Below are positions 1-7,730 of a DNA stretch of 64,000 nucleotides, piece after piece. Numbering within the stretch: the stretch's first letter is position 1; each line of letters begins with the position of its first letter. The translations under genes were made by a program, and so were the position numbers. The stretch is from the NCBI GenBank assembly GCA_020634135.1, contig JACKCG010000003.1, positions 124,001-188,000 on the forward strand, read 5' to 3'. This DNA is from Anaerolineaceae bacterium. Lineage in GTDB: Bacteria > Chloroflexota > Anaerolineae > Aggregatilineales > Phototrophicaceae. The notes under the pieces are model-generated. The model was not told where the DNA came from. It searched no databases and was given only the letters and a program-made list of their open reading frames with translations.

Positions 1-59
1 TGGAGTGAGGTACGCTCCTTCCGGGTACGTTAAGTCGAAGACAAGCTCGTGAAACAGGA

Positions 60-93
60 TACCGGGGACTCAGGCGAGTCCCCGGTATTTTTT
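60..93 (+). terminator. Intrinsic terminator of a gene upstream of the window
   Basis: An 11-bp perfect stem (60-70 with 77-87, six-base loop) is followed by six T (88-93). Bases 1-33 or 1-52 may be the last codons of the upstream gene (frame 1 ends with TAA at 31-33, frame 2 with TGA at 50-52), but nothing identifies it. The terminator lies inside the longest possible reading frame of the next gene and so argues for a start at 166. Confidence 0.85.
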
Positions 94-165
94 GTACCTG
101 ACTTGTGTGATTTAATAGAGATGGATGTTACCCCTATTATAGTGAAACAGGAGCGGCAACCCATC

Positions 166-1113
166 ATGAATGGTGTCATTGTTACCGAGAATCTCACACG
201 GCGCTTTGGGGAAACCCTCGCGGTAGACCGGCTTTCGCTAACCGTCGAAGCCGGGGAGGTCTTCGGCTTTCTAGGTCACAACGGCGCCGGCAAAACCACC
301 ACCGTCCGCCTGCTGAATGGCGTGCTGCTGGCCGATGGCGGCGCGATGCAGGTGTTAGGACGCTCCCCCCAGTCCGATGGCCCGGCGGTGCGGGCACGTA
401 CCGGCGTGCTGACCGAAACGCCTTCGCTTGAGGAACGGCTGACTGCCCGCGAGAACCTGACAGTTTATGCCAATCTCTACGGCATCGCGCTACCCCAGAT
501 TAAAAAGCGGGTGGACACGGTGCTGGAAATGTTTGATCTGGCCGAACGCGCCGACGAAAAGGCGGGCGCTTATAGCAAAGGGATGAAACAGCGGTTAGCC
601 CTGGCGCGGGCGCTGCTCCACCAACCAGAACTGCTCTTCCTGGATGAACCGACTGCCGCGCTTGACCCGGTAGCCGCCCGCCAGGTACATGAAATCATCA
701 CCCACCTGAGCCGCGATGAGGGGCGGACGGTGTTCCTGTGTACCCACAACCTGAATGAAGCTCAGCGGCTGTGTGACCGGGTGGCCGTGATGGAACACGG
801 GCGAATGCTGGCGCTTGGCACGCCAGCGGAACTAGGGCAGCAGTTAGGCGGAAGGGCGCGGCTGGAAATCGAAGTCGCGCCGGGGGATACCGGGCAGGCC
901 GCCGACCTGCTGCGGTCTGCCGGAGCAACCGAAGTCCGTGTCGAGCATGATACGCTGTATGCCGCCGGAATCCACCGTGAGGCAGTCCCAGGACTGCTGG
1001 CGGCCCTGGTCACGGCGGGGATACACGTCTACCGGCTGACTCCGGTTGAACCCTCGTTAGAAGATATTTACTTTGCGATCCATGACCGGGCGAATGGGGA
1101 GGTGGCATCATGA
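166..1113 (+). CDS. ABC transporter ATP-binding protein (ABC-2 type exporter)
   Basis: Cytoplasmic ATPase of a two-gene exporter, 315 aa. Visible are Walker A (GHNGAGKTT, about residues 37-45), the signature YSKGMKQRLALARAL at about 135-150, Walker B with LFLDEPTAALDP directly after it, and the H-loop in FLCTHNLNEA. The C-terminal ~85 residues resemble the extra domain of DrrA/CcmA-type exporter ATPases. I start at ATG 166, which has a CAGGAG site 12 nt upstream; longer in-frame starts would run through a terminator. The stop overlaps the permease start (ATGA), so the two are translationally coupled. The substrate cannot be told from sequence. Confidence 0.93.
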   Translation: MNGVIVTENLTRRFGETLAVDRLSLTVEAGEVFGFLGHNGAGKTTTVRLLNGVLLADGGAMQVLGRSPQSDGPAVRARTGVLTETPSLEERLTARENLTVYANLYGIALPQIKKRVDTVLEMFDLAERADEKAGAYSKGMKQRLALARALLHQPELLFLDEPTAALDPVAARQVHEIITHLSRDEGRTVFLCTHNLNEAQRLCDRVAVMEHGRMLALGTPAELGQQLGGRARLEIEVAPGDTGQAADLLRSAGATEVRVEHDTLYAAGIHREAVPGLLAALVTAGIHVYRLTPVEPSLEDIYFAIHDRANGEVAS

Positions 1114-1943
1114 ATTGGCGAGCGATACGGGCAATTGTCACCAAAGACTGGAAAGTAATCCGTCAGAGCCGTTCGGTGATTCTGCCGATGGTCCTCCTGC
1201 CGGTGATTATCCTCGTGCTGCTGCCGGGCGGAATGGGCCTGCTGCTGAGTAATTTACCATCCGACAGCCCTGACCTCACGAACATGACGAGCGACATGCA
1301 GATGTTCTTCAACAATATGCCACCCAGCATTGCGGCGGCGCTGGACGGCCTGACAACCGAGGCGCAGAAAACAGCGGTGCTCTTCCTCGTCTATATCTTC
1401 GCGCCGCTGTACTTGATCCTGCCGATCATGGTCGCCAGCGTAGTCGCCGCCGATAGTTTCGTGGGCGAAAAAGAACGTAAAACCCTGGAAGCCCTGATCT
1501 ACGCGCCGACTTCTGACCGGGAATTGTACGTCGCCAAGATGCTGCTCCCCTGGATACTGGCGGTGGCGGTTTCAGTAATCGGTGCGTCGCTGTATGCAAT
1601 TGTCGTCAATGTTTCGCTGTGGCCGATGATGGAACGTGTTTTCTTCCCCAATATGACCTGGGTATTATTGGCGCTGTGGGTTTCTCCGGCAGCGGCGGGA
1701 CTCGGGCTGGGAGCGATTGTGCTGGTGTCGTCGCGGGCCAGCACCTTCATGGAGGCGCAGCAGACCGCCGGCTTAGTCGTGATCCCGATTGTCGTGCTGA
1801 TGATTTCGCAGATGGCCGGTATTGTCTATTTCGGCGTGGAAATGGTGCTGGTGTTGGGTCTTATACTGTGGCTGATTGACGCTGTGATTCTGTGGTACGG
1901 GGCGCGGCGCTTCCAGCGGGGTGAACTCATGGCGCGGCTGTGA
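1110..1943 (+). CDS. ABC-2 type transporter permease
   Basis: Membrane partner of the preceding ATPase, 277 aa. Hydrophobic segments are visible at about residues 23-47 (VILPMVLLPVIILVLLPGG), 90-115, 145-170, 180-205, 218-235 and 240-262. The motif VGEKERKTLEALIYAPTSDRELYVAK in the first cytoplasmic region is characteristic of ABC-2 permeases (NatB/ABC2_membrane families). The start codon overlaps the ATPase stop by 4 nt. Only one permease gene is present, so a homodimer is likely. The exported compound is unknown. Confidence 0.9.
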   Translation: MNWRAIRAIVTKDWKVIRQSRSVILPMVLLPVIILVLLPGGMGLLLSNLPSDSPDLTNMTSDMQMFFNNMPPSIAAALDGLTTEAQKTAVLFLVYIFAPLYLILPIMVASVVAADSFVGEKERKTLEALIYAPTSDRELYVAKMLLPWILAVAVSVIGASLYAIVVNVSLWPMMERVFFPNMTWVLLALWVSPAAAGLGLGAIVLVSSRASTFMEAQQTAGLVVIPIVVLMISQMAGIVYFGVEMVLVLGLILWLIDAVILWYGARRFQRGELMARL

Positions 1944-2038
1944 TTCTGCCCGCTTGAACGGAACAAAAGTACACTGGAGCGCGTCTTAAATCATGTCCGG
2001 CGTGGTTGTAGTGCATTAAAACCCTAAAGTCGGGGGGA

Positions 2039-2062
2039 GACAAAGGCTTAAGCCTCTTGTTC
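2039..2062. repeat. Short palindrome, GACAA...TTGTT family
   Basis: A palindrome centred on GGCTTAAGCC and bounded by GACAA and TTGTTC lies between the permease and serpin genes. A second member with the same plan is at 43282-43307 (centre GGGGCATAAGCCCC). Similar layout in two unrelated gaps suggests a dispersed element rather than a dedicated terminator, though it could also end the ABC operon. Confidence 0.5.
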
Positions 2063-2143
2063 GTGGCAAAAACACCCCACAACCTTACGGATTTACGGTA
2101 CTAAAGCCACCCGGTTAAAGTTAAATAGCAAAGGACACCTGTG

Positions 2144-3376
2144 ATGTCAAAACAGATTCTGATTCTCTGCTGTCTACTCGTATCAAGTCTGAGCGGAGTG
2201 GCGCTGGCTCAGGATGACCCGGTAGTCGTTGCCGTCAACGATAACAACCAGTTCGCGTTCGATCTCTATCAGCAGATGCGGACTGTCAGCCAGGATAGCT
2301 TCGTGTTTTCCCCGCTGAGCGTCTCGCTGGCGCTGGCGATGACGTACAACGGTGCAGTGGGGACGACGGCGGACGACATGGCGGCGGCGATGCATTTCTC
2401 GCTCAATAAGGACAGGCTCAATCAGGTGCTGGCAACGCTCACCGCCCAACTGCTGGAAAACGGCAACGCCGAGGCCAGCGACTTTGAGGAGGAACGCCGC
2501 CTCGCAATCGCCAACACCCTGTGGGGGGAACAAACTTTCCCCTTCAATCCGGATTTTATAACCGGGCTGCAAGATGCCTACGGCGCAGGGCTGGAACTGG
2601 TGGATTTTGTCAACGCGGCGGAAGATGCCCGGCAGATGGTCAATGGCTGGGTCGAAGACCACACCAACGGTCTGATTAAGGACATCGTGCCGCCCGGCGT
2701 GATTAATTCCATGACGCGGTTGGTTTTGGCAAATGCGATCTACTTCAAGGCCAACTGGCTCAACGGCTTTAACCCGGTGCTGACGCAGGACCAGGCCTTC
2801 ACACTGCTGGATGGCAGTTCTGTGGATGTGCCGATGATGCACACGCAAGAAACCATGCTCTACCTGGTGGGGGAAAACTACGAGGCGCTCAGCCTGCCCT
2901 ATGGTGGTGGGATGGCGATGGAGATTTACCTGCCCGCCCCCGGTGAATTCGAGGCATTCGAAGCAGCCTTCACGCCGGAGTCTCTGCTCATGTTCCGCAA
3001 CAGTGCGACAATGGGACCGGTGCTGCTGACGCTGCCGAAGTGGAAGACCGAAACCGAAGCGCCGATGGGCGATCTGCTCCAGGCGATGGGCATGGCAAAT
3101 GCCTTTACGCCGGACGCCGATTTCAGCGGCATGTATGATGCCACACAAACCGACGAGACACTGTTTATCGGCGCGATACTGCACAAAGCGTTCATCAGTG
3201 TGGATGAAAATGGCACGGAAGCTGCTGCCGCGACGGTGGTTGTTATGCGGGCAACCGGCGCGCCTATGCCCGCTGAGCCACACGAGTTTGTGGTAGACCG
3301 CCCCTTCATCTACACGATTGTAGACCAGAACACCGGGTCGGTACTGTTTATCGGGCGCGTGCTGAACCCGGCGTAA
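2144..3376 (+). CDS. Secreted serpin (serine protease inhibitor)
   Basis: Full-length serpin, 410 aa. A signal peptide ends near ALAQ at residue 23. Serpin landmarks follow: FVFSPLSVSLALAMTYNGA near the N-terminus, LVLANAIYFKANW in the middle, the hinge ENGTEAAAAT, and the closing FVVDRPFIYTIVDQNTGSVLFIGRV. The hinge is intact, as needed for loop insertion, so it should be inhibitory. Counting 17 residues from the hinge Glu (P17) puts Thr at P1 and Gly at P1' (MRAT/GAP), with an Arg at P3. ATG 2144 is preferred over GTG 2141 because AAAGGA lies 8 nt upstream. It is probably exported and protects the cell surface from foreign proteases. Confidence 0.93.
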   Translation: MSKQILILCCLLVSSLSGVALAQDDPVVVAVNDNNQFAFDLYQQMRTVSQDSFVFSPLSVSLALAMTYNGAVGTTADDMAAAMHFSLNKDRLNQVLATLTAQLLENGNAEASDFEEERRLAIANTLWGEQTFPFNPDFITGLQDAYGAGLELVDFVNAAEDARQMVNGWVEDHTNGLIKDIVPPGVINSMTRLVLANAIYFKANWLNGFNPVLTQDQAFTLLDGSSVDVPMMHTQETMLYLVGENYEALSLPYGGGMAMEIYLPAPGEFEAFEAAFTPESLLMFRNSATMGPVLLTLPKWKTETEAPMGDLLQAMGMANAFTPDADFSGMYDATQTDETLFIGAILHKAFISVDENGTEAAAATVVVMRATGAPMPAEPHEFVVDRPFIYTIVDQNTGSVLFIGRVLNPA

Positions 3377-3379
3377 CGC

Positions 3380-4858
3380 CTATTCGTCAAAGCGGCGGGC
3401 TAACACCAGGATGAAGCTGCCCCGTGTGTCGCTGTTACCGACTTCCCCGCTGAAGCGCGCCGCCCGGATATAGTACAGCCCGGTGCGAGCGATACGGTAA
3501 CGGGCGATGCGGGCATTCTGGCCGCCACCGCCATCATCATCGCTGACAAGCGCCGTCAGTTCCTCATTGAGGAGGCTCACAACCGGGTCGAGGTCACCAT
3601 CGCCCCGGTTGAGCGAGACGGTAATCACATCGCCATCGGTCCCCCAGAACGAGAACAGCAGTTCCGGCGTGAATTCATCCAACCGCCCGGTGATGGTCGT
3701 GCCATAGCTGATGCGCTGCGCGTCAGGTGCAACCGTATCGAAGGCATTGCCCAGCGTTTGCAGTTCCAGCCGGTAGCCGCCGGTTGTTTTGCCATTCTCG
3801 CGGTCAAAACGGGTCGCCAGAATATAGTAGGTGCCATCGGCGGGAATGAGAAACCCTTCGATTTTGGCGTTCTGGCCGCCGCCGCCGTCGTCATCGCTGA
3901 CGAGTTCTTGCAGTCCGGCGTTCGCCAGGGCGAGGAAGGCATCCAGGTTGCCACTCGTCCGGCTCATACGGACGGTCACCAGGTCATCTTTCTTCGCCTC
4001 AAAGCGATAGTAACGCACGTTATAGCGTGCCGTCAGGTCATTTTCGGAGACTTCCCCCATCGTGATGGCGATAGCCGCCTCCGGGGAATTGCCCAGGCCG
4101 CTGTTATCCGCTTCCTCCACCGTGAGGACAAATCGCCCGGCGGTGGTGCCGTTGGCCGCGCCGTAACGGGTGGCGACGATAATGTATGTCCCGGTCTGCT
4201 CGATGAGTAAATTGGTGATATTCGCGTCGAGATCGCCTCCCAACACGTCATCATTTTCAGCAATCACAAAGGCGTTGCTATCCACCACCTGGAGATACGG
4301 GTCGAGATCACCGGAATCACGCAGCATCCGAATGTTGATGATGTCGCCCTCATTGGCGCGAAAGCTGTAGTACACCTGCGGCGCAAGGTTGGTGATGTTG
4401 TTAATCACCGTGTCGCCATAACGCAGGGCGCTGCCATTGGCTGAACTCACGCCGATGCGCTCAATCGCCAGTTCGTAGTCGCCGCTGGTCATCCCCAGCC
4501 CGTAGCCAAACCGCCCCACGATCACAAAATAGCGCCCACTCTGGGGGATCGTCAGAGTCGGGATGGCCGGGCTGAGACCACCGCCTGTGTCATCCAGGCT
4601 GGCGACGATCGTCCCGGTTGTATCTAAAACGGTCAGTGTCGGGTCGAGCCTGCCACCCGTGACCCGCAGTGTAATCGCAATGACATCCCCGCGCAGTCCG
4701 TCAAAATAGTACACGGCGCGGGGCGCAGCATCGGTAATCCGCCCGGTGACACGCCCGCCATAGGTGATGGTATCCGGCGTAGTTTCATCCTGGGCAAAAA
4801 CCGAGGTGGTCAGGAGCAGGCCGAAGCAAAAGAGGAAGAACAGTCGTTTTCGCAGCAT
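3380..4858 (-). CDS. Secreted protein with four PPC-like beta domains
   Basis: 492 aa with a signal peptide (LFFLFCFGLLLTTSVFAQ). Four repeats of about 110-115 residues follow, each with a core like ...YYFDGLRGDVIAITL...DLDPYLQVVDS...IVASLDDTGGG...GRYFVIVGRFG. This is the pattern of the bacterial pre-peptidase C-terminal (PPC) domain. There is no peptidase domain, so this is a stand-alone surface or matrix protein. Asp/Gly clusters (DDDGGGGQNA) in repeats 3 and 4 could bind calcium. Its stop is 3 nt from the stop of the convergent serpin gene, leaving no room for separate terminators. Confidence 0.8.
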   Translation of the reverse strand: MLRKRLFFLFCFGLLLTTSVFAQDETTPDTITYGGRVTGRITDAAPRAVYYFDGLRGDVIAITLRVTGGRLDPTLTVLDTTGTIVASLDDTGGGLSPAIPTLTIPQSGRYFVIVGRFGYGLGMTSGDYELAIERIGVSSANGSALRYGDTVINNITNLAPQVYYSFRANEGDIINIRMLRDSGDLDPYLQVVDSNAFVIAENDDVLGGDLDANITNLLIEQTGTYIIVATRYGAANGTTAGRFVLTVEEADNSGLGNSPEAAIAITMGEVSENDLTARYNVRYYRFEAKKDDLVTVRMSRTSGNLDAFLALANAGLQELVSDDDGGGGQNAKIEGFLIPADGTYYILATRFDRENGKTTGGYRLELQTLGNAFDTVAPDAQRISYGTTITGRLDEFTPELLFSFWGTDGDVITVSLNRGDGDLDPVVSLLNEELTALVSDDDGGGGQNARIARYRIARTGLYYIRAARFSGEVGNSDTRGSFILVLARRFDE

Positions 4859-5091
4859 GAGTCCATTTTACCCGCGCCGCTGCTTCCCGCGCCAGCCTTC
4901 GGTGAAAGCCGGGCCGGTTAGGTCGGTCTAAAGCAAACGCGCCCCCGATTGAGAGAGCATCTGGTGTTGTGATTTGCGCGGTGCCGCCCTGATGTTTTGG
5001 AGAATTAGTGCCTCTATCGTGGCAAAAAGCAGGGAGCGGAAGTCACGACTTTAGCGTATACGAACTTCCTTTTGTGTATCCAAGTGGTTTT

Positions 5092-5652
5092 CTACAACAT
5101 CTTGGATACCTCAGACCTCCAATAGATGAAGAGTTCTTGGCTTAACCGATTTGCCGACTCGTTCATTGATGGAATGTTCAATTTCTCTAGCTTATCAATT
5201 TCCTCTTTTACTAGCTCATGTAACCTCACCAGAACTTCTGATTTAGAAAAATCTACAGACTGTGAAGCATTATTTTCGACAATTTCGGGTATTCTTTTTA
5301 GTGTCGTATTTAGCCAGTGCATGTAGAAATACAGGGTAATCTCATCAGTTGACAATTCTTCAGTCTCTATGCTGTGTGTTGCTTCCTTGATTTTATCTGA
5401 AGCATAAAAGATGATCTTATCTCCTTCACTTTCAAGAAGTTTGTCTAATTGATTTGCTATTGGATAAGATAGATCTTCAGTTCCGGCTATCCTCTCTCTT
5501 TCATCTATTAGCCAGTTTGCTGCATCTTCACGTTGGCCTGACCATGATTCCTCTCTCTTTACAGCTTTACAATCAATACCTTCATCAAAGATATAGTGAA
5601 AACTGGATAGGATATCCCATGTCATATTACACACAATATAGTAGGTTTTCAT
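5092..5652 (-). CDS. Uncharacterised AT-rich protein, 186 aa
   Basis: I do not recognise a family. ATG 5652 is chosen because GGAGG (5661-5665 on the minus strand) sits 8 nt upstream; a longer in-frame extension is Arg-rich and has no such site. The protein starts MKTYYIVCNMTWDILSSFHY, is acidic and helical, with heptad-like stretches near the C-terminus (LVKEEIDKLEKLNIPS). Base composition is clearly more AT-rich than both neighbours, which suggests recent transfer. No signal peptide or membrane segment is seen. Confidence 0.6.
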   Translation of the reverse strand: MKTYYIVCNMTWDILSSFHYIFDEGIDCKAVKREESWSGQREDAANWLIDERERIAGTEDLSYPIANQLDKLLESEGDKIIFYASDKIKEATHSIETEELSTDEITLYFYMHWLNTTLKRIPEIVENNASQSVDFSKSEVLVRLHELVKEEIDKLEKLNIPSMNESANRLSQELFIYWRSEVSKML

Positions 5653-5860
5653 TGGCAGTTCCTCCGCATCTTCTTGCCTTGTACTGCGGTGGTTTTTCTG
5701 GAACACATCAACAGGAGATGAAGGTAGGATAGCGCGACTGCGCCAGCGTCGCCACCTCAAACACCGCCGGTGGGCGTGTCCGCTCCGCCATTCGTCATCT
5801 GATTGGCGGCGTTGGTGGTATTCGCGCCACCACTGGATTCACCGTTAAGCTTGTGTATAC

Positions 5861-5889
5861 TTTACAGAGTTGAAAAATCGCACTATAAT
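5861..5889 (+). promoter_or_regulatory. Sigma-70 type promoter upstream of mqnE
   Basis: TTTACA (5861-5866) and TATAAT (5884-5889) are separated by exactly 17 nt. mqnE starts about 70 nt downstream. No other gene lies between. Confidence 0.75.
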
Positions 5890-5963
5890 GGCGTTAGTGA
5901 AATTCAGAACATTCAGAATAAATTGAACATAACGCCCCAGATGAGTTAAGGGATGCTTGAGTG

Positions 5964-7052
5964 ATGAGCAATTGGAACACGATCACCGAAAAAGTAAACG
6001 CCGGGGAACGGTTGACCTATGAGGACGGCGTCTGGCTGTTTGAGCAGCGCGATGTCATCAAAATCGGCAAGCTGGCGCAGGTGGTGCGCCGCCGCTTGCA
6101 CGGGGACAAAGTCTATTTCAACAAAAATCGCCACATCAACCCGACTAATGTGTGCGCTTTCCACTGTAATTTCTGCTCCTTCGCCCGTACTGCCGAAAAG
6201 ATGGAGGGGGCGTACACCTTCATGCCGGAGCAGATTCCGGATAAGGTGCGCGGCGCGGTGGAGGCCGGGGTGCGAGAGTTCCACATCGTCGGCGGGCTGC
6301 ACCCGGAACTCGGTTTTGACTATTACCTGGACATCCTGCGGACGCTCAAGCGGGAGTTCCCCCACATCCACCTCAAGGCGTTTACGGCGGTGGAAATTGA
6401 CTTCTTCAAAGACCTGACGAACCAGACACACGAACAGGTCTTGCAGCAGCTGATTGACGCCGGGCTGGACAGTATGCCGGGCGGTGGCGCGGAGATTTTC
6501 CATTGGGATGTGCGTCGTAAAATCTGCCCGGAGAAGGCCAACATGGAAACCTGGCTGGCGGTGCATGATGCCGCTCACCGCCTGGGACTCAAGACCAATG
6601 CGACGATGCTCTACGGACATATCGAGAAATACGAACACCGCGTCCACCACATGGTCGCTCTGCGTGAACAGCAGGATAAATCCGGCGGATTCCAGACGTT
6701 TATCGGGCTGGCCTTCCACCCGGAAGAAAATAATCTGGGACGCCGCCTCAACCGCCAGTGGACAACCGGCGTAGACGACATCAAGACGCTGGCGATCAGT
6801 CGTTTGATGCTGGATAACTTCTCTAACATCAAAGCCTACTGGGTGATGCTCACGCCGGAACTGGCGCAGGTTGCCCTGAGCTTCGGCGCGAACGACATGG
6901 ACGGCACGATCATCGAGGAACACATCTACCAGGATGCCGGGGCGCGGAAACAGGCCATGACGGTTGAGCAATTGAAGAACTTCATCCGTTCGGCGGGCTA
7001 CACCCCGGTTGAGCGCGACACAGTCTACAACGAGATTGAGGTGTTTGTGTAA
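5964..7052 (+). CDS. mqnE: Aminofutalosine synthase MqnE (radical SAM)
   Basis: Second enzyme of the futalosine route to menaquinone: joins 3-[(1-carboxyvinyl)oxy]benzoate and S-adenosylmethionine to give aminofutalosine. 362 aa, normal length. The radical-SAM cluster motif C-x3-C-x2-C is at Cys64, Cys68 and Cys71 inside NPTNVCAFHCNFCSF. Other family features are FHIVGGLHPELGFDYY and GLDSMPGGGAEIF. Start ATG 5964 has AAGGGA about 10 nt upstream; GTG 5961 is possible. It has its own promoter and is followed by the DUF559 cassette, with mqnA and mqnC further on. Confidence 0.93.
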   Translation: MSNWNTITEKVNAGERLTYEDGVWLFEQRDVIKIGKLAQVVRRRLHGDKVYFNKNRHINPTNVCAFHCNFCSFARTAEKMEGAYTFMPEQIPDKVRGAVEAGVREFHIVGGLHPELGFDYYLDILRTLKREFPHIHLKAFTAVEIDFFKDLTNQTHEQVLQQLIDAGLDSMPGGGAEIFHWDVRRKICPEKANMETWLAVHDAAHRLGLKTNATMLYGHIEKYEHRVHHMVALREQQDKSGGFQTFIGLAFHPEENNLGRRLNRQWTTGVDDIKTLAISRLMLDNFSNIKAYWVMLTPELAQVALSFGANDMDGTIIEEHIYQDAGARKQAMTVEQLKNFIRSAGYTPVERDTVYNEIEVFV

Positions 7053-7091
7053 GAGCGGTTACGTTAGTCCCTCCGAATCTGCGGTTCTCCG

Positions 7092-7144
7092 TCCCCTCTC
7101 CAAATTGGAGAGGGGAAAACGAGCGCAGCGAGTAGGGGTGAGGT
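7092..7144. repeat. Left flank of the DUF559 cassette: palindrome plus TAGGGGTGAGGT
   Basis: A near-perfect palindrome TCCCCTCTCC...GGAGAGGGGA (7092-7116) is followed by TAGGGGTGAGGT (7133-7144). The latter is the exact inverse complement of 7552-7563 behind the DUF559 gene, so the gene is bracketed by a 12-bp inverted repeat and by a similar palindrome on each side. Confidence 0.8.
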
Positions 7145-7159
7145 TTCGAGGCATAGCAG

Positions 7160-7564
7160 ATGTCGGAAAATTCGAATGTACCATTCCATACGCCGCCCGA
7201 ACTTTGGAAAAACCTCAAACCGCTGGCCCGCCAGATGCGTCATGAACCCACTCCGGCGGAAAATGCGCTCTGGGAGCGGCTTCGTAACCGGCGGGTAGCC
7301 AGGGCTAAATTCCGACGACAATACACTATTGAACGCTTCATTGTGGATTTTGTCTGCGTGGAGCTTCGCCTGATTATTGAAGTAGACGGCGATATTCACG
7401 ACTTACAAACAGAGTATGATGCCGCACGCCAGGCCTTTTTAGAGTCACAGGGTTTTTGTGTGCTGCGCTTCAATAATGGGGATGTCTTGCAGTCTCTGGA
7501 CGCTGTTGTAACTGTGATTGGGGAAACGTTGGTCAGCCGGGCAAAGGGCTTACCTCACCCCTAA
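7160..7564 (+). CDS. DUF559 endonuclease-domain protein
   Basis: 134 aa; DUF559 proteins have the Vsr/restriction-endonuclease-like fold. The typical core is visible: LARQMRHEPTPAENALW, LWERLRNRRV, KFRRQYTIERFIVDFVCVE, LIIEVDGDIHD (acidic active-site region) and a Cys-Val-Leu-Arg-Phe-Asn-Asn stretch. The last residues (LPHP-stop) are encoded by the right flanking repeat itself, so the gene and its flank form one unit. A biological role for these solitary DUF559 genes is not established; the arrangement suggests a mobile or homing-type cassette that landed behind mqnE. Confidence 0.85.
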   Translation: MSENSNVPFHTPPELWKNLKPLARQMRHEPTPAENALWERLRNRRVARAKFRRQYTIERFIVDFVCVELRLIIEVDGDIHDLQTEYDAARQAFLESQGFCVLRFNNGDVLQSLDAVVTVIGETLVSRAKGLPHP

Positions 7565-7593
7565 GTCCCCTCTCCGAGCGGAGAGGGGACTTA
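7552..7593. repeat. Right flank of the DUF559 cassette
   Basis: ACCTCACCCCTA (7552-7563) is the inverse complement of 7133-7144. It runs into a 15-bp perfect stem (7562-7576 with 7579-7593) around a 2-nt centre, built on CCCCTCTCCG. The stem may also act as a terminator, but no T-run follows. Confidence 0.8.
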
Positions 7594-7650
7594 TACCCGC
7601 CCTCTGCCCCTAATTGGAGCGGAGACCGGCGGATAGGAGGGATTACCACA

Positions 7651-7722
7651 ATGACCGCACACATCAAACCGCAGATCACCTTCGCAGCTTATACGACATT
7701 ATCGTTCTGGTTCAGCGAGTAA
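7651..7722 (+). CDS. Possible 23-aa leader peptide before the methyltransferase gene
   Basis: A 23-codon frame (ATG 7651, TAA 7720-7722) has an excellent ribosome site, AGGAGGG, 9 nt upstream. It ends 8 nt before the methyltransferase ATG, which lacks a clear site of its own. The peptide begins MTAHIKPQITFAAY. It could couple translation of the next gene, or be the stub of a gene cut by the DUF559 cassette. The coding call rests only on the ribosome site and position. Confidence 0.4.
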   Translation: MTAHIKPQITFAAYTTLSFWFSE

Positions 7723-7730
7723 CCCCCCCC

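Noticed and set aside
2183..3283. 366-codon frame antisense to the serpin gene
   Set aside because: No ribosome site or recognisable motif; it is a by-product of GC-rich codon use in the serpin frame.
5946..6971. 341-codon frame antisense to mqnE
   Set aside because: The sense strand encodes a complete radical SAM enzyme; the antisense product has no family features.
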